A stretch of DNA of 64,000 nt from RBG-13-51-18 sp050014095 (GCA_050014095.1 JBEKDZ010000003.1:298538-362537), one strand, 5' to 3'. Positions 35,043 to 44,817 are shown, numbered from the stretch's first letter. The notes: generated by a model from the letters alone, not told the origin. Numbers and translations are program-made.

Positions 35043-35088
35043 CAATTCTGACTTTTGTTCAACTTGGCTTCATCCAACAAAAAGTCAT
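35043..35088. repeat. 46 bp inverted repeat, right copy
   Basis: Reverse complement of 28,814-28,859 with four mismatches. It lies 79 bp after the HerA stop. A weaker third copy in the same orientation lies at 57,785-57,822 in the presumed chromosome. Confidence 0.75.
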
Positions 35089-35237
35089 TTCGTGACGTCT
35101 GAACTTCAATATACATCTTGTGCAGTTCTATACAAAGTGGTAAAGTTCCAGTATGTTCAAATCAGGCTACAGAATATTCTTTGAATCTCAAAAAGTAGAC
35201 ATTATATCTCAACAAAAAGTTTGAAGGAGGCGAAACA

Positions 35238-35627
35238 ATGGCAGGATATGTTGGACCAATTGAGAAACAAACTCTAGGCAACAATTATTTTAGACAGGTG
35301 TTATTTACCGGGAAAAATGCTCAGCTCGTAGTGATGTGCTTACAACCCGGTGAAGATATCGGTAACGAAGTGCATGCAAATGTTGACCAGTTCTTCCGTA
35401 TCGAGCAAGGTGAAGCAATATTTGTTTTCAATGGAACTGAAAAGCATCTAGTAAAGGATGGGGATGCGGTTATAGTTCCAGCAGGCACATACCATAACGT
35501 CATGAATGCTTCGAAAACCATAAAACTGAAGCTATATACCATATACTCTCCTCCCAACCACCCCGATAAGACCGTGCATAAAACAAAGGTAGATGCTGAA
35601 AAGGCTGAAGCGGAAGAACATCATTAG
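35238..35627 (+). CDS. Cupin-domain protein
   Basis: The 129-residue protein starts after GAAGGAGG. The cupin motif 1 reads GEDIGNEVHANVDQFFRIEQGEA (first metal His kept, second His replaced by Asn/Asp), and motif 2 is GDAVIVPAGTYHNVMN. The C-terminus is a charged tail with HH. Members are small metal-binding enzymes or binders, often mannose-6-phosphate isomerase-like. It stands alone between the defence cassette and an IS remnant. The substrate cannot be inferred. Confidence 0.85.
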   Translation: MAGYVGPIEKQTLGNNYFRQVLFTGKNAQLVVMCLQPGEDIGNEVHANVDQFFRIEQGEAIFVFNGTEKHLVKDGDAVIVPAGTYHNVMNASKTIKLKLYTIYSPPNHPDKTVHKTKVDAEKAEAEEHH

Positions 35628-35665
35628 CAAGACAAATACTGTCCCTATTTGCATGGGTCTTGAGA

Positions 35666-36151
35666 TGATCTGCCCCCAGAAAACGATACCAGACTAAACC
35701 TCGAAAAAAGAAATAAATGTTTACGAAAGGGTAGATGCAGGAACAAACGCAGTAAGCCAATTAAAGATATCTCATGTTTCATGTGGAGTTCGACTCTCTT
35801 GTTTTTGTTTTCTTGATAGATTATAATCACATCCGACCACATAGTTCCCTGGGTTATCGGCCACCAGCTTCTTAAGACGGGCATTCTCTTTCTCAAGCTC
35901 CTTGAGCCTCTTCGCCTGCTCGACTCGCATACCGCCGTATTCCTTACGCCAGAGATAATACGTCTGTTCAGTAACACCTATCTTTTTACTGGCTTCTGCG
36001 ATGGCGGCTCCCTGACTGAGAAGTACCTCAGCCTGCCTCAGTTTGCCGATGATTTGCTCTGGAGTATAACCCTTTTTGACCATGTATCCCCCCTTTTTCT
36101 GGTCTTATTTTACTAACATTATACCTGGACCAGTTTTTGGGGGGCAGGTCA
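35666..36151 (-). mobile_element. IS3-family deletion remnant (about 486 bp)
   Basis: The left end TGATCTGCCCCCAGAAAAC and the right end, read inward as TGACCTGCCCCCCAAAAACT, are imperfect inverted repeats. Between them lies only the 5' part of the transposase orfA; orfB is gone. The right end stops 4 bp before the next gene. It is a non-autonomous remnant that could move only with an outside transposase. Confidence 0.8.
35772..36083 (-). pseudogene. Truncated IS3-family transposase OrfA
   Basis: The N-terminal helix-turn-helix (KKGYTPEQIIGKLRQAEVLLSQG, then KIGVTEQTYYLWRKEYGGM) and the leucine-zipper helix (AKRLKELEKENARLKKLVAD) match OrfA. The sequence departs from the family right after LKKLVAD and ends in an unrelated tail. 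No OrfB or DDE domain follows, so transposition from this copy alone is not possible. Confidence 0.85.
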
Positions 36152-36155
36152 TTAA

Positions 36156-37187
36156 TCATATCACGCTATTAATATCCACGTTCTGTTTAACCAATTTCTC
36201 TAGGAGCTGGATATTTTCGGTATCGTCCCTGGTCAATAATGCCCTCGTCTCATTTATCTGTTTGGCTGTCTCATAGGTATCATATGGCACCAATAGAACC
36301 GGGATATTCCTTTCTGAAAGCTTACCCACCAAATAAGGGGGCGGCAGAATATTGTTAGTCAGGATAATCCCCGAAGCGGTGACCACTAGCACGGAGGCGA
36401 TATAATCGCTTCTATCTCCGGAGGTGATTATCAGCTTATCTTCTTGATTGAACCGGGGGTCTCTCACCGCTGTATCAGCCGATTTTGAACCGACGAATAT
36501 ATGCTTGATTCTATTCTTCAAGCCGCCTTCGCCGGCAATAACACGCGCCTGTAATTTCTCCGCTAAATAGCCCATCGAGGGGTAGGTCAGCTCCGGTTCG
36601 TTCGGAATAACACCTAAAACATTTATACCCAGGTTTTTTATATCCGGCAGATAGTTATTTCGATAATCCTCGAGGTTGTTGACCTTGTTGATAACAACAC
36701 CGTAATCGATATTCATCATATCAACGTATCTTTTAATGAAAGTAATATCGTCAATTATGGTACCTTCATCGCCGCTGATAACGAGTATCAGTTTGCCGCC
36801 CACATATTTAACAAGGGATAAGGTATCTAATCTCACCGAAGTACCGTAGGTCAGCTTTTTACCGCCTTCGACAAACAGTAATGTATTATCTTTTTCTAGA
36901 TTGCGTACCATTTCCAGCAGTTTTGTTTTAGTGCTTGCCTCATCATACATATAGCGGAGCTTCGCATGTTCAAAGCCGATGGTCATTTCGTCGGAGCTTT
37001 GCTCCAGGCCGAAGATATTGGTAATCAGAGCGGCATCGTAGTCCCATAAGCGCTTCTTGCGATAGATTAGATTATCGCCGAACGGTTTAAGGTAGCCGAA
37101 TTTCTTATCGAGTGCTTTGGCCAGCCCAATGATAAAACTGGTCTTGCCGGCATTCTCGCTGACTGAACCTACGATAATATTATTCAT
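36156..37187 (-). CDS. AAA_26/DRTGG-domain protein
   Basis: The 343-residue protein has an N-terminal P-loop (VGSVSENAGKTSF, residues 6-17) of the dethiobiotin synthetase-like fold and LFVEGGKK near 105. A C-terminal DRTGG-type domain follows (IITSGDRSDYIASVLVVTASGIILTNN, then IPVLLVPYDTYETAKQI). This is the layout of the N-terminal part of phosphotransacetylase and related regulators. Its start overlaps the acyl-CoA synthetase stop by 4 bp. A regulatory link between nucleotide state and acyl-CoA flux is likely but unproven. Confidence 0.8.
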   Translation of the reverse strand: MNNIIVGSVSENAGKTSFIIGLAKALDKKFGYLKPFGDNLIYRKKRLWDYDAALITNIFGLEQSSDEMTIGFEHAKLRYMYDEASTKTKLLEMVRNLEKDNTLLFVEGGKKLTYGTSVRLDTLSLVKYVGGKLILVISGDEGTIIDDITFIKRYVDMMNIDYGVVINKVNNLEDYRNNYLPDIKNLGINVLGVIPNEPELTYPSMGYLAEKLQARVIAGEGGLKNRIKHIFVGSKSADTAVRDPRFNQEDKLIITSGDRSDYIASVLVVTASGIILTNNILPPPYLVGKLSERNIPVLLVPYDTYETAKQINETRALLTRDDTENIQLLEKLVKQNVDINSVI

Positions 37188-39310
37188 AACGCTGCCTCCT
37201 CCGATTTTGATAGCAAGATTCTCACGTCAATAGCCCTCACCCCTCCTCCCTGGCTGTAGGCCGCCAGGGGGTTTATCTCAATATCGGTGATATCCGGGCA
37301 TTTTTGTAGTATGGTGCCGATTTTGATGATGGTATCCGCTACTGCATCAATATCTTTGCGTTTTTCGCCTCGGATACCGAGGAGCAGGGGATACGAACGT
37401 ACCTGGCTTATCATGTCCAATGCCTCATTATGACTTAAAGGGAAGGCACGGAAAGAAACGTCCTTCATAACTTCCACATAAATTCCGCCCAGACCAAACA
37501 TAACGATAGGGCCAAAAGCATGGTCGCGTCGCGCCGCAACAATGGTTTCAACTTCAGAATTGACCATTTCATCGATTTGAACACCCTCAATCACTGCATC
37601 CGGTTTATATGCGCGCGCATTGTGTATTATGGCTTCGTAAGCGCTGATTATCTCGTTTCGGTTTTCCAGGTCTAGAGCTACCCCGCCGGCGTCGCTCTTA
37701 TGTATGATGTCTTTGGAGACGATTTTCATCGCGACAGGGTAACCGATTTCCTGGGCATAAGTCACCGCCTCATCCAGATTGCGGGCAATGCGGCTTTTCG
37801 GAATAGGAATGCTAACTATCTGCATGAATACCTGCGCTTCGGAAGCAAGCAAGAAAGTCCTATTATCCGCTCTGACTTTTTTAATTATTCTGTTGAGTTT
37901 TTCACCGTCAATATCCAGCTGTGGAATCTCTTCAGCTGATTTGTTACGGGTTTTATAATTGGAATACATCGCTCCCAATAAAGATACCGCTTCGTAAACA
38001 TCTTGAAAGGCCGGGATATCGATATCGCCGAGTTTATTTATGCATTGCTCTATTTTGGTTCCGCCGAAGAGTGATAAAACAAGGGGTTTCTTGGTTAAGT
38101 ATTGGGGCCTTTGTTTGTTGACAACCTTGAAGAATCCATCAGGGTCAAAAAGAGCGGTCTCACAAGCTAGGCAGATAATCGAATTTATGTTTTTATTATG
38201 CAGCGCTGCTGTTAAAGCATTGTCGTAATAGCTGGCGGAAGCCTGGCCGGATAAGTCGACCGGGTTTTTTAAAGAGCCGAAAGAAGGGATTATCTCGGAA
38301 AACGTTTCGTTTAGGTCTGGCAGGTCATCGTAAAGACTGACATTGAACTTTTCACAGGCATCGGCGGCGAGTACACCCATCCCACCGCCATTGGTAATGA
38401 TAACGGTATTATCTCCCTGTGGAACTGGCTCGGTGTTTAGATATCGGCTCCAGTTGAGAGCATCATGAATGTTCTCAGACCGTATTACCCCGCATTGTCG
38501 CATAATATCGTCAAAGACCGCGTCTTCTCCGGCGAGCGAACCTGTATGCGAGGCGGCTGCCAAAGCACCGCGGCGGGAGCGGCCTGATTTAATGACGACG
38601 ACGGGTTTTTCCCGTGTTGCTTTTTTAAGAATACCGACTAAACGCTCGCCGTTATTGACACCTTCAAGATACATAAATATCATTTTCGTTTGTTCTTGAG
38701 CAATGAGGTACTCGAGAAGGTCGCACTCGTTAATATCCGATTTATTCCCCACCGAGATGATAGCGGATAGCCCGATATTCTGGGTGACTGTTTTACCCAT
38801 CATACCGATACCTATGGCGCCGCTCTGGGTGATAACTCCCACGTGGCCGGGCCTGACATCCGGAGGCCCGAACGTGGCATTTAGTGAAGATACTGCCGAA
38901 TAGATACCGAAGACATTGGGGCCTAGAACACGCATTCCGTGTTCGTTCGCGTAGGCAACCAATTGTCTTTCTTCGGCATAATGGCCTATCTCCGCAAAGC
39001 CAGAGGCTATGATAATGCTGAATTTAACTTTCTTAGCGGTACAGCTTTTAATACAATCAAAAACATTTTTGGCCGATATCACCACGCAGGCAACATCGAC
39101 AGTCTCCGGGATTTCTTCAACGCTCCGGTATATCTTATGTCCCAAAAGCTCGCCGCCCTCGGCGTGTACGGGGAAGACTTTACCTTTGTAGCCGGAGGAA
39201 GTGATATTCTGGACTATTTTATTGCCTATTTTGGAAGTATCGCGCGATGCACCGATGATAGCGATACTTCTCGGTTCAAAAAGATACTTGATATCCGGCT
39301 TATTCAACAT
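37184..39310 (-). CDS. ADP-forming acyl-CoA synthetase (fused alpha and beta), acetate-CoA ligase family
   Basis: The ATG at 39,310 follows GAGG and overlaps the upstream gene by 11 bp, giving 708 residues. The CoA-binding Rossmann domain (SIAIIGASRDTSKIGNKIV) and succinyl-CoA-synthetase-like part with GVITQSGAIG form the alpha half. ATP-grasp motifs in the C-terminal half (YPVAMKIVSKDIIHKSDAGGVAL, then FGPIVMFGLGGIYVEV) form the beta half. The enzyme makes ATP from acyl-CoA, ADP and Pi in a single step, typical of fermentative anaerobes. It sits after a CoA-transferase fusion gene, so together they can drain acyl-CoA for energy. Confidence 0.9.
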   Translation of the reverse strand: MLNKPDIKYLFEPRSIAIIGASRDTSKIGNKIVQNITSSGYKGKVFPVHAEGGELLGHKIYRSVEEIPETVDVACVVISAKNVFDCIKSCTAKKVKFSIIIASGFAEIGHYAEERQLVAYANEHGMRVLGPNVFGIYSAVSSLNATFGPPDVRPGHVGVITQSGAIGIGMMGKTVTQNIGLSAIISVGNKSDINECDLLEYLIAQEQTKMIFMYLEGVNNGERLVGILKKATREKPVVVIKSGRSRRGALAAASHTGSLAGEDAVFDDIMRQCGVIRSENIHDALNWSRYLNTEPVPQGDNTVIITNGGGMGVLAADACEKFNVSLYDDLPDLNETFSEIIPSFGSLKNPVDLSGQASASYYDNALTAALHNKNINSIICLACETALFDPDGFFKVVNKQRPQYLTKKPLVLSLFGGTKIEQCINKLGDIDIPAFQDVYEAVSLLGAMYSNYKTRNKSAEEIPQLDIDGEKLNRIIKKVRADNRTFLLASEAQVFMQIVSIPIPKSRIARNLDEAVTYAQEIGYPVAMKIVSKDIIHKSDAGGVALDLENRNEIISAYEAIIHNARAYKPDAVIEGVQIDEMVNSEVETIVAARRDHAFGPIVMFGLGGIYVEVMKDVSFRAFPLSHNEALDMISQVRSYPLLLGIRGEKRKDIDAVADTIIKIGTILQKCPDITDIEINPLAAYSQGGGVRAIDVRILLSKSEEAAL

Positions 39311-41204
39311 AACTCTTAGCCTCACTGAAAGTCATCTTTAGCTCGTATGTTTCTCCATCGATTTTCTTGTCCATAAAAAAGCCCATTTTTTCAAACAAAT
39401 GCAGCATTGACCTGTTTTCCACGAGCACTTCAGCAGTAAAACCTAACAGACCTTGTTTTTTCGCGAGATAGGTGAGATAAGAAAGCAGTTCGTTGCCGAT
39501 GCCCTTATTCTGATATTCGTCTCTAACCACAAATGCAATCTCGGCAACATGGGCATTAGGTAAGATGATATATTGCCCCAGACCCACAATTATCTCTCTT
39601 TCATCCTGGTTTATCGTTGCTACGATAGAAACTTCCCGGTTATAGTCTATGACGACGAATTCCTGTAACCTCTCGTGCGGCATATCCTGCCGGCGCGACA
39701 TAAAGCGGCGATACATACTGTTATCAGAAAGGGCATAAAACAAATCTTTTATCAGCGGTTCGTCGCTGATTTTAACCGGCCGCATAAAGATATCCAGACC
39801 GGATTTGGTAGTGCGGTGTATTTCCAACTCTTTAGGATATTCACCACCCTTGCCGGTTATAAATGCCTGGTCTTTATATATAAGGTTCAGCGCTTTAGCT
39901 TCTTGAATGAGGTCTTTCCTGAATTTGGGATGAGCGATAGAAATTAACTCCATGGCCCGCTCGCGGATATTTTTCCCATGCAAATACGCAATACCATATT
40001 CGGTGACTACGTAGTGTACATCTCCACGATTTAGAGTAACGCCAGCACCCTCTTTTAAGAATGGTACGATTCTAGAAATTTTACCGTCACTGGTCGTGGA
40101 TGGCAAAGCTAAAATGGCCCTGCCACGCTTAGCCAACACGGCCCCGCGCATAAAGTTCGCCTGGCCCCCCATCCCACTGTAAAAAACCTTACCCAGTGAT
40201 TCCGCCGTAGATTGGCCGGTCAGGTCTATTTCCAGGGCGCTGTTAATAGCTATAAAGCAATCATGTTGAGCGATAATCAGTATGTTATTGGTATAATCCA
40301 CAGGCCGGAATTCTATAGAAGGGTTGTCATCAATATAGTCATAAGTTTCCTTTTTACCCATGCAGAAGGCGGCGACAGTTTTTCCCTTATCTATAGTTTT
40401 TCTTGAGTTATCAATGACGCCCATTTTCATCAGTTCAACTATACCGTCACTGACAAGCTCTGTATGCACTCCAAGGTGTTTTTTCCCCGCCAGATTAATT
40501 AAAACGGCGTCAGGTATGGTGCCGTAGCCCACCTGGATAGTATCTCCATCCTGAACTAACCGGGAGATATAGTTACCAATCTCTTGGGTCGTCTCGGGGT
40601 GGGTATCCTCGGCATAACGATATTCCAATATAGGTTCATCATAAGGCACGATAAAGTCTACCTTGTCGATGTGAATAAAACTATCACCGTGAGTACGCGG
40701 CATAAAGGAATTGACCTGGGCAATTATCAAAGAAGCCTGGTCTAAGGCAGCTTTAACAATATCTACGCTGACACCAAGGCTTACATAACCGTGCTCATCG
40801 GGCAGAGATGTTTGGATTAGCGCAGCATCTATGGGAATCTGCTTGCGGGCAAACAGGCTGGGAATTTCAGAGAGGAAAACCGGGGTATAATCAGCCATGC
40901 CTTGATTAACAGCATTCCTGGTACTATCGGCGATGAAGAAGGAATTATGGCGGAAGTTATATTTAAATCTTTCCTCGGTATACGGTGCCAAACCCAGCGT
41001 CCAGATATGGATCACTTCCGTATCGAAAAAGGCTTTTGGGTAGGACTCAGTATATCGAATTAGAGCACTGACTAAATACTGGGGTTCACCGCAGGCTGAA
41101 GCAATGAAAATTCTATCACCACGGTGAATATGGCTAAAGATGTCTTTCTCGGAGGCGAATTTCTGCGGGAATTCTTTTCTTACCTTGTCGAGGGGATTTT
41201 CCAC
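39300..41204 (-). CDS. CoA-transferase fused to a GNAT acetyltransferase domain
   Basis: The 634-residue protein has an N-terminal 4-hydroxybutyrate CoA-transferase/acetyl-CoA hydrolase region (residues 1-440) with LGVHTELVSDG (catalytic Glu) and ESLGKVFYSGMGGQANF. A C-terminal GNAT domain (about 465-625) shows IAFVVRDEYQNKGIGNELLSYL and EVLVENRSMLHLFEKMGF. The CoA-transferase part resembles the separate gene at 4,628. The fusion places a protein or small-molecule acetyltransferase on the same chain as an acyl-CoA enzyme. It is the first gene of a three-gene minus-strand operon. Confidence 0.9.
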   Translation of the reverse strand: MENPLDKVRKEFPQKFASEKDIFSHIHRGDRIFIASACGEPQYLVSALIRYTESYPKAFFDTEVIHIWTLGLAPYTEERFKYNFRHNSFFIADSTRNAVNQGMADYTPVFLSEIPSLFARKQIPIDAALIQTSLPDEHGYVSLGVSVDIVKAALDQASLIIAQVNSFMPRTHGDSFIHIDKVDFIVPYDEPILEYRYAEDTHPETTQEIGNYISRLVQDGDTIQVGYGTIPDAVLINLAGKKHLGVHTELVSDGIVELMKMGVIDNSRKTIDKGKTVAAFCMGKKETYDYIDDNPSIEFRPVDYTNNILIIAQHDCFIAINSALEIDLTGQSTAESLGKVFYSGMGGQANFMRGAVLAKRGRAILALPSTTSDGKISRIVPFLKEGAGVTLNRGDVHYVVTEYGIAYLHGKNIRERAMELISIAHPKFRKDLIQEAKALNLIYKDQAFITGKGGEYPKELEIHRTTKSGLDIFMRPVKISDEPLIKDLFYALSDNSMYRRFMSRRQDMPHERLQEFVVIDYNREVSIVATINQDEREIIVGLGQYIILPNAHVAEIAFVVRDEYQNKGIGNELLSYLTYLAKKQGLLGFTAEVLVENRSMLHLFEKMGFFMDKKIDGETYELKMTFSEAKSYVE

Positions 41205-41425
41205 TATTTACCCCTTCTAGTTACTCTCCTATTATACACTATCGTCGTCCTAGCTGGAAAGTAACGTCTGAATTTTTATATTAAGCGCCGTTTTTTAAAT
41301 TCGCACCGGTGTTAGAGCGTTCTGAAGGGTCAAAGAACGGGACCGGGTTCGATTTAAATTGCACGATTATGGATTAGTAGAATTGTTTGGTATGTTTATA
41401 GCGCTTTACGGGGCAATGAAGTTGC

Positions 41426-42568
41426 CTATTTTAAACACCGCCAGTATTTACGATGATACCTTTTTACCTCTTCCAGAACCTTTTCCGTCTCGGGCAGTAC
41501 ATGGTCTTTTCGGAACTGCTGTGGAATCGGTTCGGGCTCCTCAACGTTTAGCGGAAAATCAGCGATACCGCTAAGCAGGGATAGCCAGGCATATGGTAAT
41601 ATATGCTGATTATAGCCTGATGCAATCAAGTCTATTTGCTTACCCTGGCAAATATCCGTCATTTCTCTTATCTTGTCTCCCATCATTCTGAAGCCGGCAA
41701 CAGTCATGCCGAGGTTTGTTAGCCCGTCATCGAAATGGGGGTCAGAGCCGCCGTTGCGTATGATTATCTGCGGTTGGTATTCCCGTGTTACTGGGAGGAT
41801 AATCTCGTCGAAAGTCATTTGATAAGAAGCGTCACCAGCGTAGAGCGGTAAGGGTATGTTTATGTTTAATCCGGCCCTGTTACCTTCCCCGATATCGGAG
41901 GCGAATCCCGTGCCGGGGTAAATTGTGCGGGGGTTCTGATGGATGTCTACGAATAGTATTTTAGGATTGGTACGCACGTATTCGGCAGTACCGTTGCCTG
42001 CATGAGCATCCGTATCCAGCACCAGTATACGCTCCAGGTTATATTTTTCAATCAGATACAGCGCCGCAAAGGCTACATCGTTATAGATGCAGAACCCTTC
42101 GCCGTAGCGCTGCTTAGCATGGTGCATGCCGCCCCCGATGGAAATAGCTTTTTGATACTGACTGCTTTGCACTAAATCACAGGCCATTTTAGCTTGGCCG
42201 ATAATCAGCCTGGCGGCTTTCTCCAATTCGCCCGGGATGCCGACCGGCTTATTATCCGGCGATTGGTAATGACTGAAATCCTCGAAGTAGGAGTTCCAGC
42301 CGGCGCTGGCAGCCTGGTAATATTCCTGGTTGAAATCTATATAGTCGCGGTCACAGATTTTCAAAAGGTCGGCTAAAGCTGCCGTTTCGGCTCCCAGAAT
42401 ATCGTAGTATTGCTCCCCCGGCAGGTTGGTTTTTAAAAATTTAATAAAGCTTTCATACCTATCTCCGCGGAAAGGATGCCCGGAACCAAAATCGTATTCT
42501 TTTAATTCATCTTGATACAAAACTGCTGCTGTCAACGTTATGGCTACTTTCGTATCTGGGAATGTCAC
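41426..42568 (-). CDS. Histone-deacetylase-superfamily amidohydrolase (AcuC-like)
   Basis: The 380-residue protein shows the HDAC zinc-site sequence. It has GGGMHHAKQRYGEGFCIYNDVA (catalytic His pair), VLDTDAHAGNGT (ligands Asp and His) and IIRNGGSDPHFDDGLTNLGMT (third ligand Asp). Prokaryotic members remove acetyl groups from acyl-lysine, including in acetoin-utilisation and acetyl-CoA synthetase control, or from polyamines. The neighbouring GNAT fusion and ADP-forming acyl-CoA synthetase make an acetylation switch plausible. All visible catalytic residues are intact. Confidence 0.88.
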   Translation of the reverse strand: MTFPDTKVAITLTAAVLYQDELKEYDFGSGHPFRGDRYESFIKFLKTNLPGEQYYDILGAETAALADLLKICDRDYIDFNQEYYQAASAGWNSYFEDFSHYQSPDNKPVGIPGELEKAARLIIGQAKMACDLVQSSQYQKAISIGGGMHHAKQRYGEGFCIYNDVAFAALYLIEKYNLERILVLDTDAHAGNGTAEYVRTNPKILFVDIHQNPRTIYPGTGFASDIGEGNRAGLNINIPLPLYAGDASYQMTFDEIILPVTREYQPQIIIRNGGSDPHFDDGLTNLGMTVAGFRMMGDKIREMTDICQGKQIDLIASGYNQHILPYAWLSLLSGIADFPLNVEEPEPIPQQFRKDHVLPETEKVLEEVKRYHRKYWRCLK

Positions 42569-42807
42569 AGGGGAACCAAAGAATAATCATACATAAGCAT
42601 ACAGTATTATCGATATTTGTTAAAGTTAATTGTCAAGAGAATCACTTATGAATTGCTAAACAATCGAGTATTTTGTTACTACAGCATTCTCAATGCTTCT
42701 GATGCAAAGTGCGTGGCTCCCGGATTGCACAATCTAGCGTAATGGGTCCTTTCTTTTATTTCACTTGACATTCACACACTTGCAGGTGTATTGCGAAAGA
42801 ATAGCCC

Positions 42808-43905
42808 ATGAAGTACAATCTGCCTATGAAGCTAGTTTATGAAGATAAAGACGGAGCTTATTCGGGAGGTAGCCCGGAATTCCTGAAGAAGTTCATATCC
42901 AAGGAAAACAACCCCAACTTTGAGGTTTACGATTCGCGGGATAATAACAATCGATTTATTGCGGTAAGATCCTCCCGTCTACCTGATGACCAGGATTTAA
43001 CTACAAATAGATATGGTATCAATTTTCATAGAGCCAAGCCAGAACTGCAGGAAGCTTTGCAGTATGGAGAAGAATTGCCATATGCCATGGCAAGCACGAA
43101 ATGGCTTGCAAATACAGCCTTCGCCGCTACCACCGAAGAAGAATATGGCAAAAAATCCTCAGTCTGGGAACATTTTTACTCCTACATCTGGGGTTTAACG
43201 CCGCAAACTATCTGGGTTACTCCACACTCAGGGAGCGTAGCCAGGGTGCCCGATGAAATATTACCCTATCCAAAGGTAGAAATGGACTCTTTCACTGCCG
43301 GGATTGCTGCGTCATGTGCATTCAATGATAGAAGCAAGGCATTAAAAAGAATCATGATTTCTATCCATAGCCATAGTTGGCTTGGAGCAATCCTGGACCT
43401 AGGGGGATTTGGCATAATTGGGGATCAGCAACTAGCTCTGGTCGCTAAAAAGATTGAAGGGAAATACCATGAAAGAGCCCAAATCCTTGCTGACGAATAT
43501 AAACATGACTTCTTTTTAACAGCTACCAGATGGCTTGAGCATATCAACAACAAGAAAGGGACATTAAACCCTGAGGAATTAAGCCAGACATCAACGACGT
43601 TCAGGTATTTAGTGGGGAATATCGTAAAAGGGTTAAGACTTTACGGACAGGAAATAAATGAATTTACTTTTACAGAATTTAAAGAAGCAATAAAGAACTT
43701 GAGTAAAATTGAGGTGCCAGTGATATCAAGTAATTACTTATTTTCAGCAAAACACGTAGGCAAACTTCTAAGGCTATCTGAAAAGATAGGACATGGCCAG
43801 TTGCATTCTGCGCTCCAGATAGAATGCTTAAAGACATATTTAGCCAGGGACCCCGAGCTAATAGCCAATATCATTTTGGACATTAAAAACGAGCTCTTTG
43901 GTTAA
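42808..43905 (+). CDS. Protein of unknown function with a weak N-formylglutamate-amidohydrolase-like pattern
   Basis: The 365-residue protein has no ribosome binding site I can point to at either ATG (42,808 or 42,826). The stretch IWVTPHSGSVARVPDEILPYPKVEMDS followed later by IMISIHSHSWLGAILD is reminiscent of the PHxG and HSHS parts of N-formylglutamate amidohydrolase-like zinc enzymes. The rest does not match. The C-terminal third is helical. It stands alone between the acetylation genes and a PEBP-like lipoprotein. The enzyme idea is weak and no function should be assigned. Confidence 0.5.
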   Translation: MKYNLPMKLVYEDKDGAYSGGSPEFLKKFISKENNPNFEVYDSRDNNNRFIAVRSSRLPDDQDLTTNRYGINFHRAKPELQEALQYGEELPYAMASTKWLANTAFAATTEEEYGKKSSVWEHFYSYIWGLTPQTIWVTPHSGSVARVPDEILPYPKVEMDSFTAGIAASCAFNDRSKALKRIMISIHSHSWLGAILDLGGFGIIGDQQLALVAKKIEGKYHERAQILADEYKHDFFLTATRWLEHINNKKGTLNPEELSQTSTTFRYLVGNIVKGLRLYGQEINEFTFTEFKEAIKNLSKIEVPVISSNYLFSAKHVGKLLRLSEKIGHGQLHSALQIECLKTYLARDPELIANIILDIKNELFG

Positions 43906-44208
43906 TGATTGAGATTGAAAAGGCAGCAAAATAACAGATTGCCGCAAGAGATTAACGCTACTTGTTATCCTGCTTGGAATTGCAATCTGATCAGTAAGAG
44001 TACAAATTGAAAGATTGATTGAATCCTTATCTCATTACACAATAAACAAGTATATCCTATGAGAAAATCGTACTTACCAGCTTTTTGAGCTGCACATTAG
44101 GGCGGTTTGTACAATTCATGATGATCGCTTTAGGAATTGTCATGATTGACTACGAGTTACAACGGATATAGAATACTTACACCAATATATTGTGGATCTT
44201 CAGAGAAA
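43906..44208. other. Gene-free spacer
   Basis: About 300 bp, AT-rich. I see no gene, repeat or terminator in it. Confidence 0.5.
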
Positions 44209-44817
44209 ATGCTATTCAAATTCGTCTCCAGGGTTATTCAGGGTTTTAAAAGGCAAGTTTCAAGTAAACAGTTAATCTTATTACTTGCTATATTGATGAT
44301 ATTTTCTGCCACTACATCAGCTTGCTCCAAAGAAGCCCCGCCAACGCTAAAAGTAACCGTGATGACGTTATCCAGTATTGCTTTCGAAGAAGGAGGTAAA
44401 ATACCGGTCAAGTATACTCGAGACGGACAGAATATCTCTCCTCCGCTTAATTGGAGTGAGCCACCACAACAAACTCAAGTATTCGCTATAATAGTAGATG
44501 ACCCCGATGCTGCCGGCGGTGCGTTTACACATTGGATTCTATTCAATATCCCTACTAGCGACCGTGAACTCCCGGAGGGTATCTCTACCCAAGAGCAAAT
44601 TGAGAACGGGGCATTACAGGGAAAGAACGATTTTGGCAGGATTGGCTATGACGGGCCTTCTCCACCCAAGGATGCCACGCATAAGTATCGCTTTACAATT
44701 TACGCGCTTGATAATCCCCTAAATTTAAATTCTGGCGCTTCCAGGAAACAGCTTGTTGATGCGATGAGCGGACACATTCTTTCTAAAGGGGAGCTCCTCG
44801 GAACTTACGGGCATTAG
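44209..44817 (+). CDS. YbhB/YbcL-like (PEBP family) lipoprotein
   Basis: I use the ATG at 44,209 because the next in-frame segment is a signal peptide with a hydrophobic core (LILLLAILMIFSATTSAC) ending in a lipobox. It gives 202 residues. The mature part shows the PEBP pattern IPVKYTRDGQNISPPLNW, VDDPDAAGGAFTHWILFNIP, FGRIGYDGPSPP and HKYRFTIYALD. Family members bind small ligands and are often kinase or protease modulators; the bacterial role is unclear. The lipoprotein anchor is uncommon for the family. It is the last gene of the left element before the decamer field. Confidence 0.85.
   Translation: MLFKFVSRVIQGFKRQVSSKQLILLLAILMIFSATTSACSKEAPPTLKVTVMTLSSIAFEEGGKIPVKYTRDGQNISPPLNWSEPPQQTQVFAIIVDDPDAAGGAFTHWILFNIPTSDRELPEGISTQEQIENGALQGKNDFGRIGYDGPSPPKDATHKYRFTIYALDNPLNLNSGASRKQLVDAMSGHILSKGELLGTYGH

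Noticed and set aside
41359..41574. Short + strand frame overlapping the 3' end of the HDAC-like gene
   Set aside because: No ribosome binding site; most of it is antisense to a real gene.
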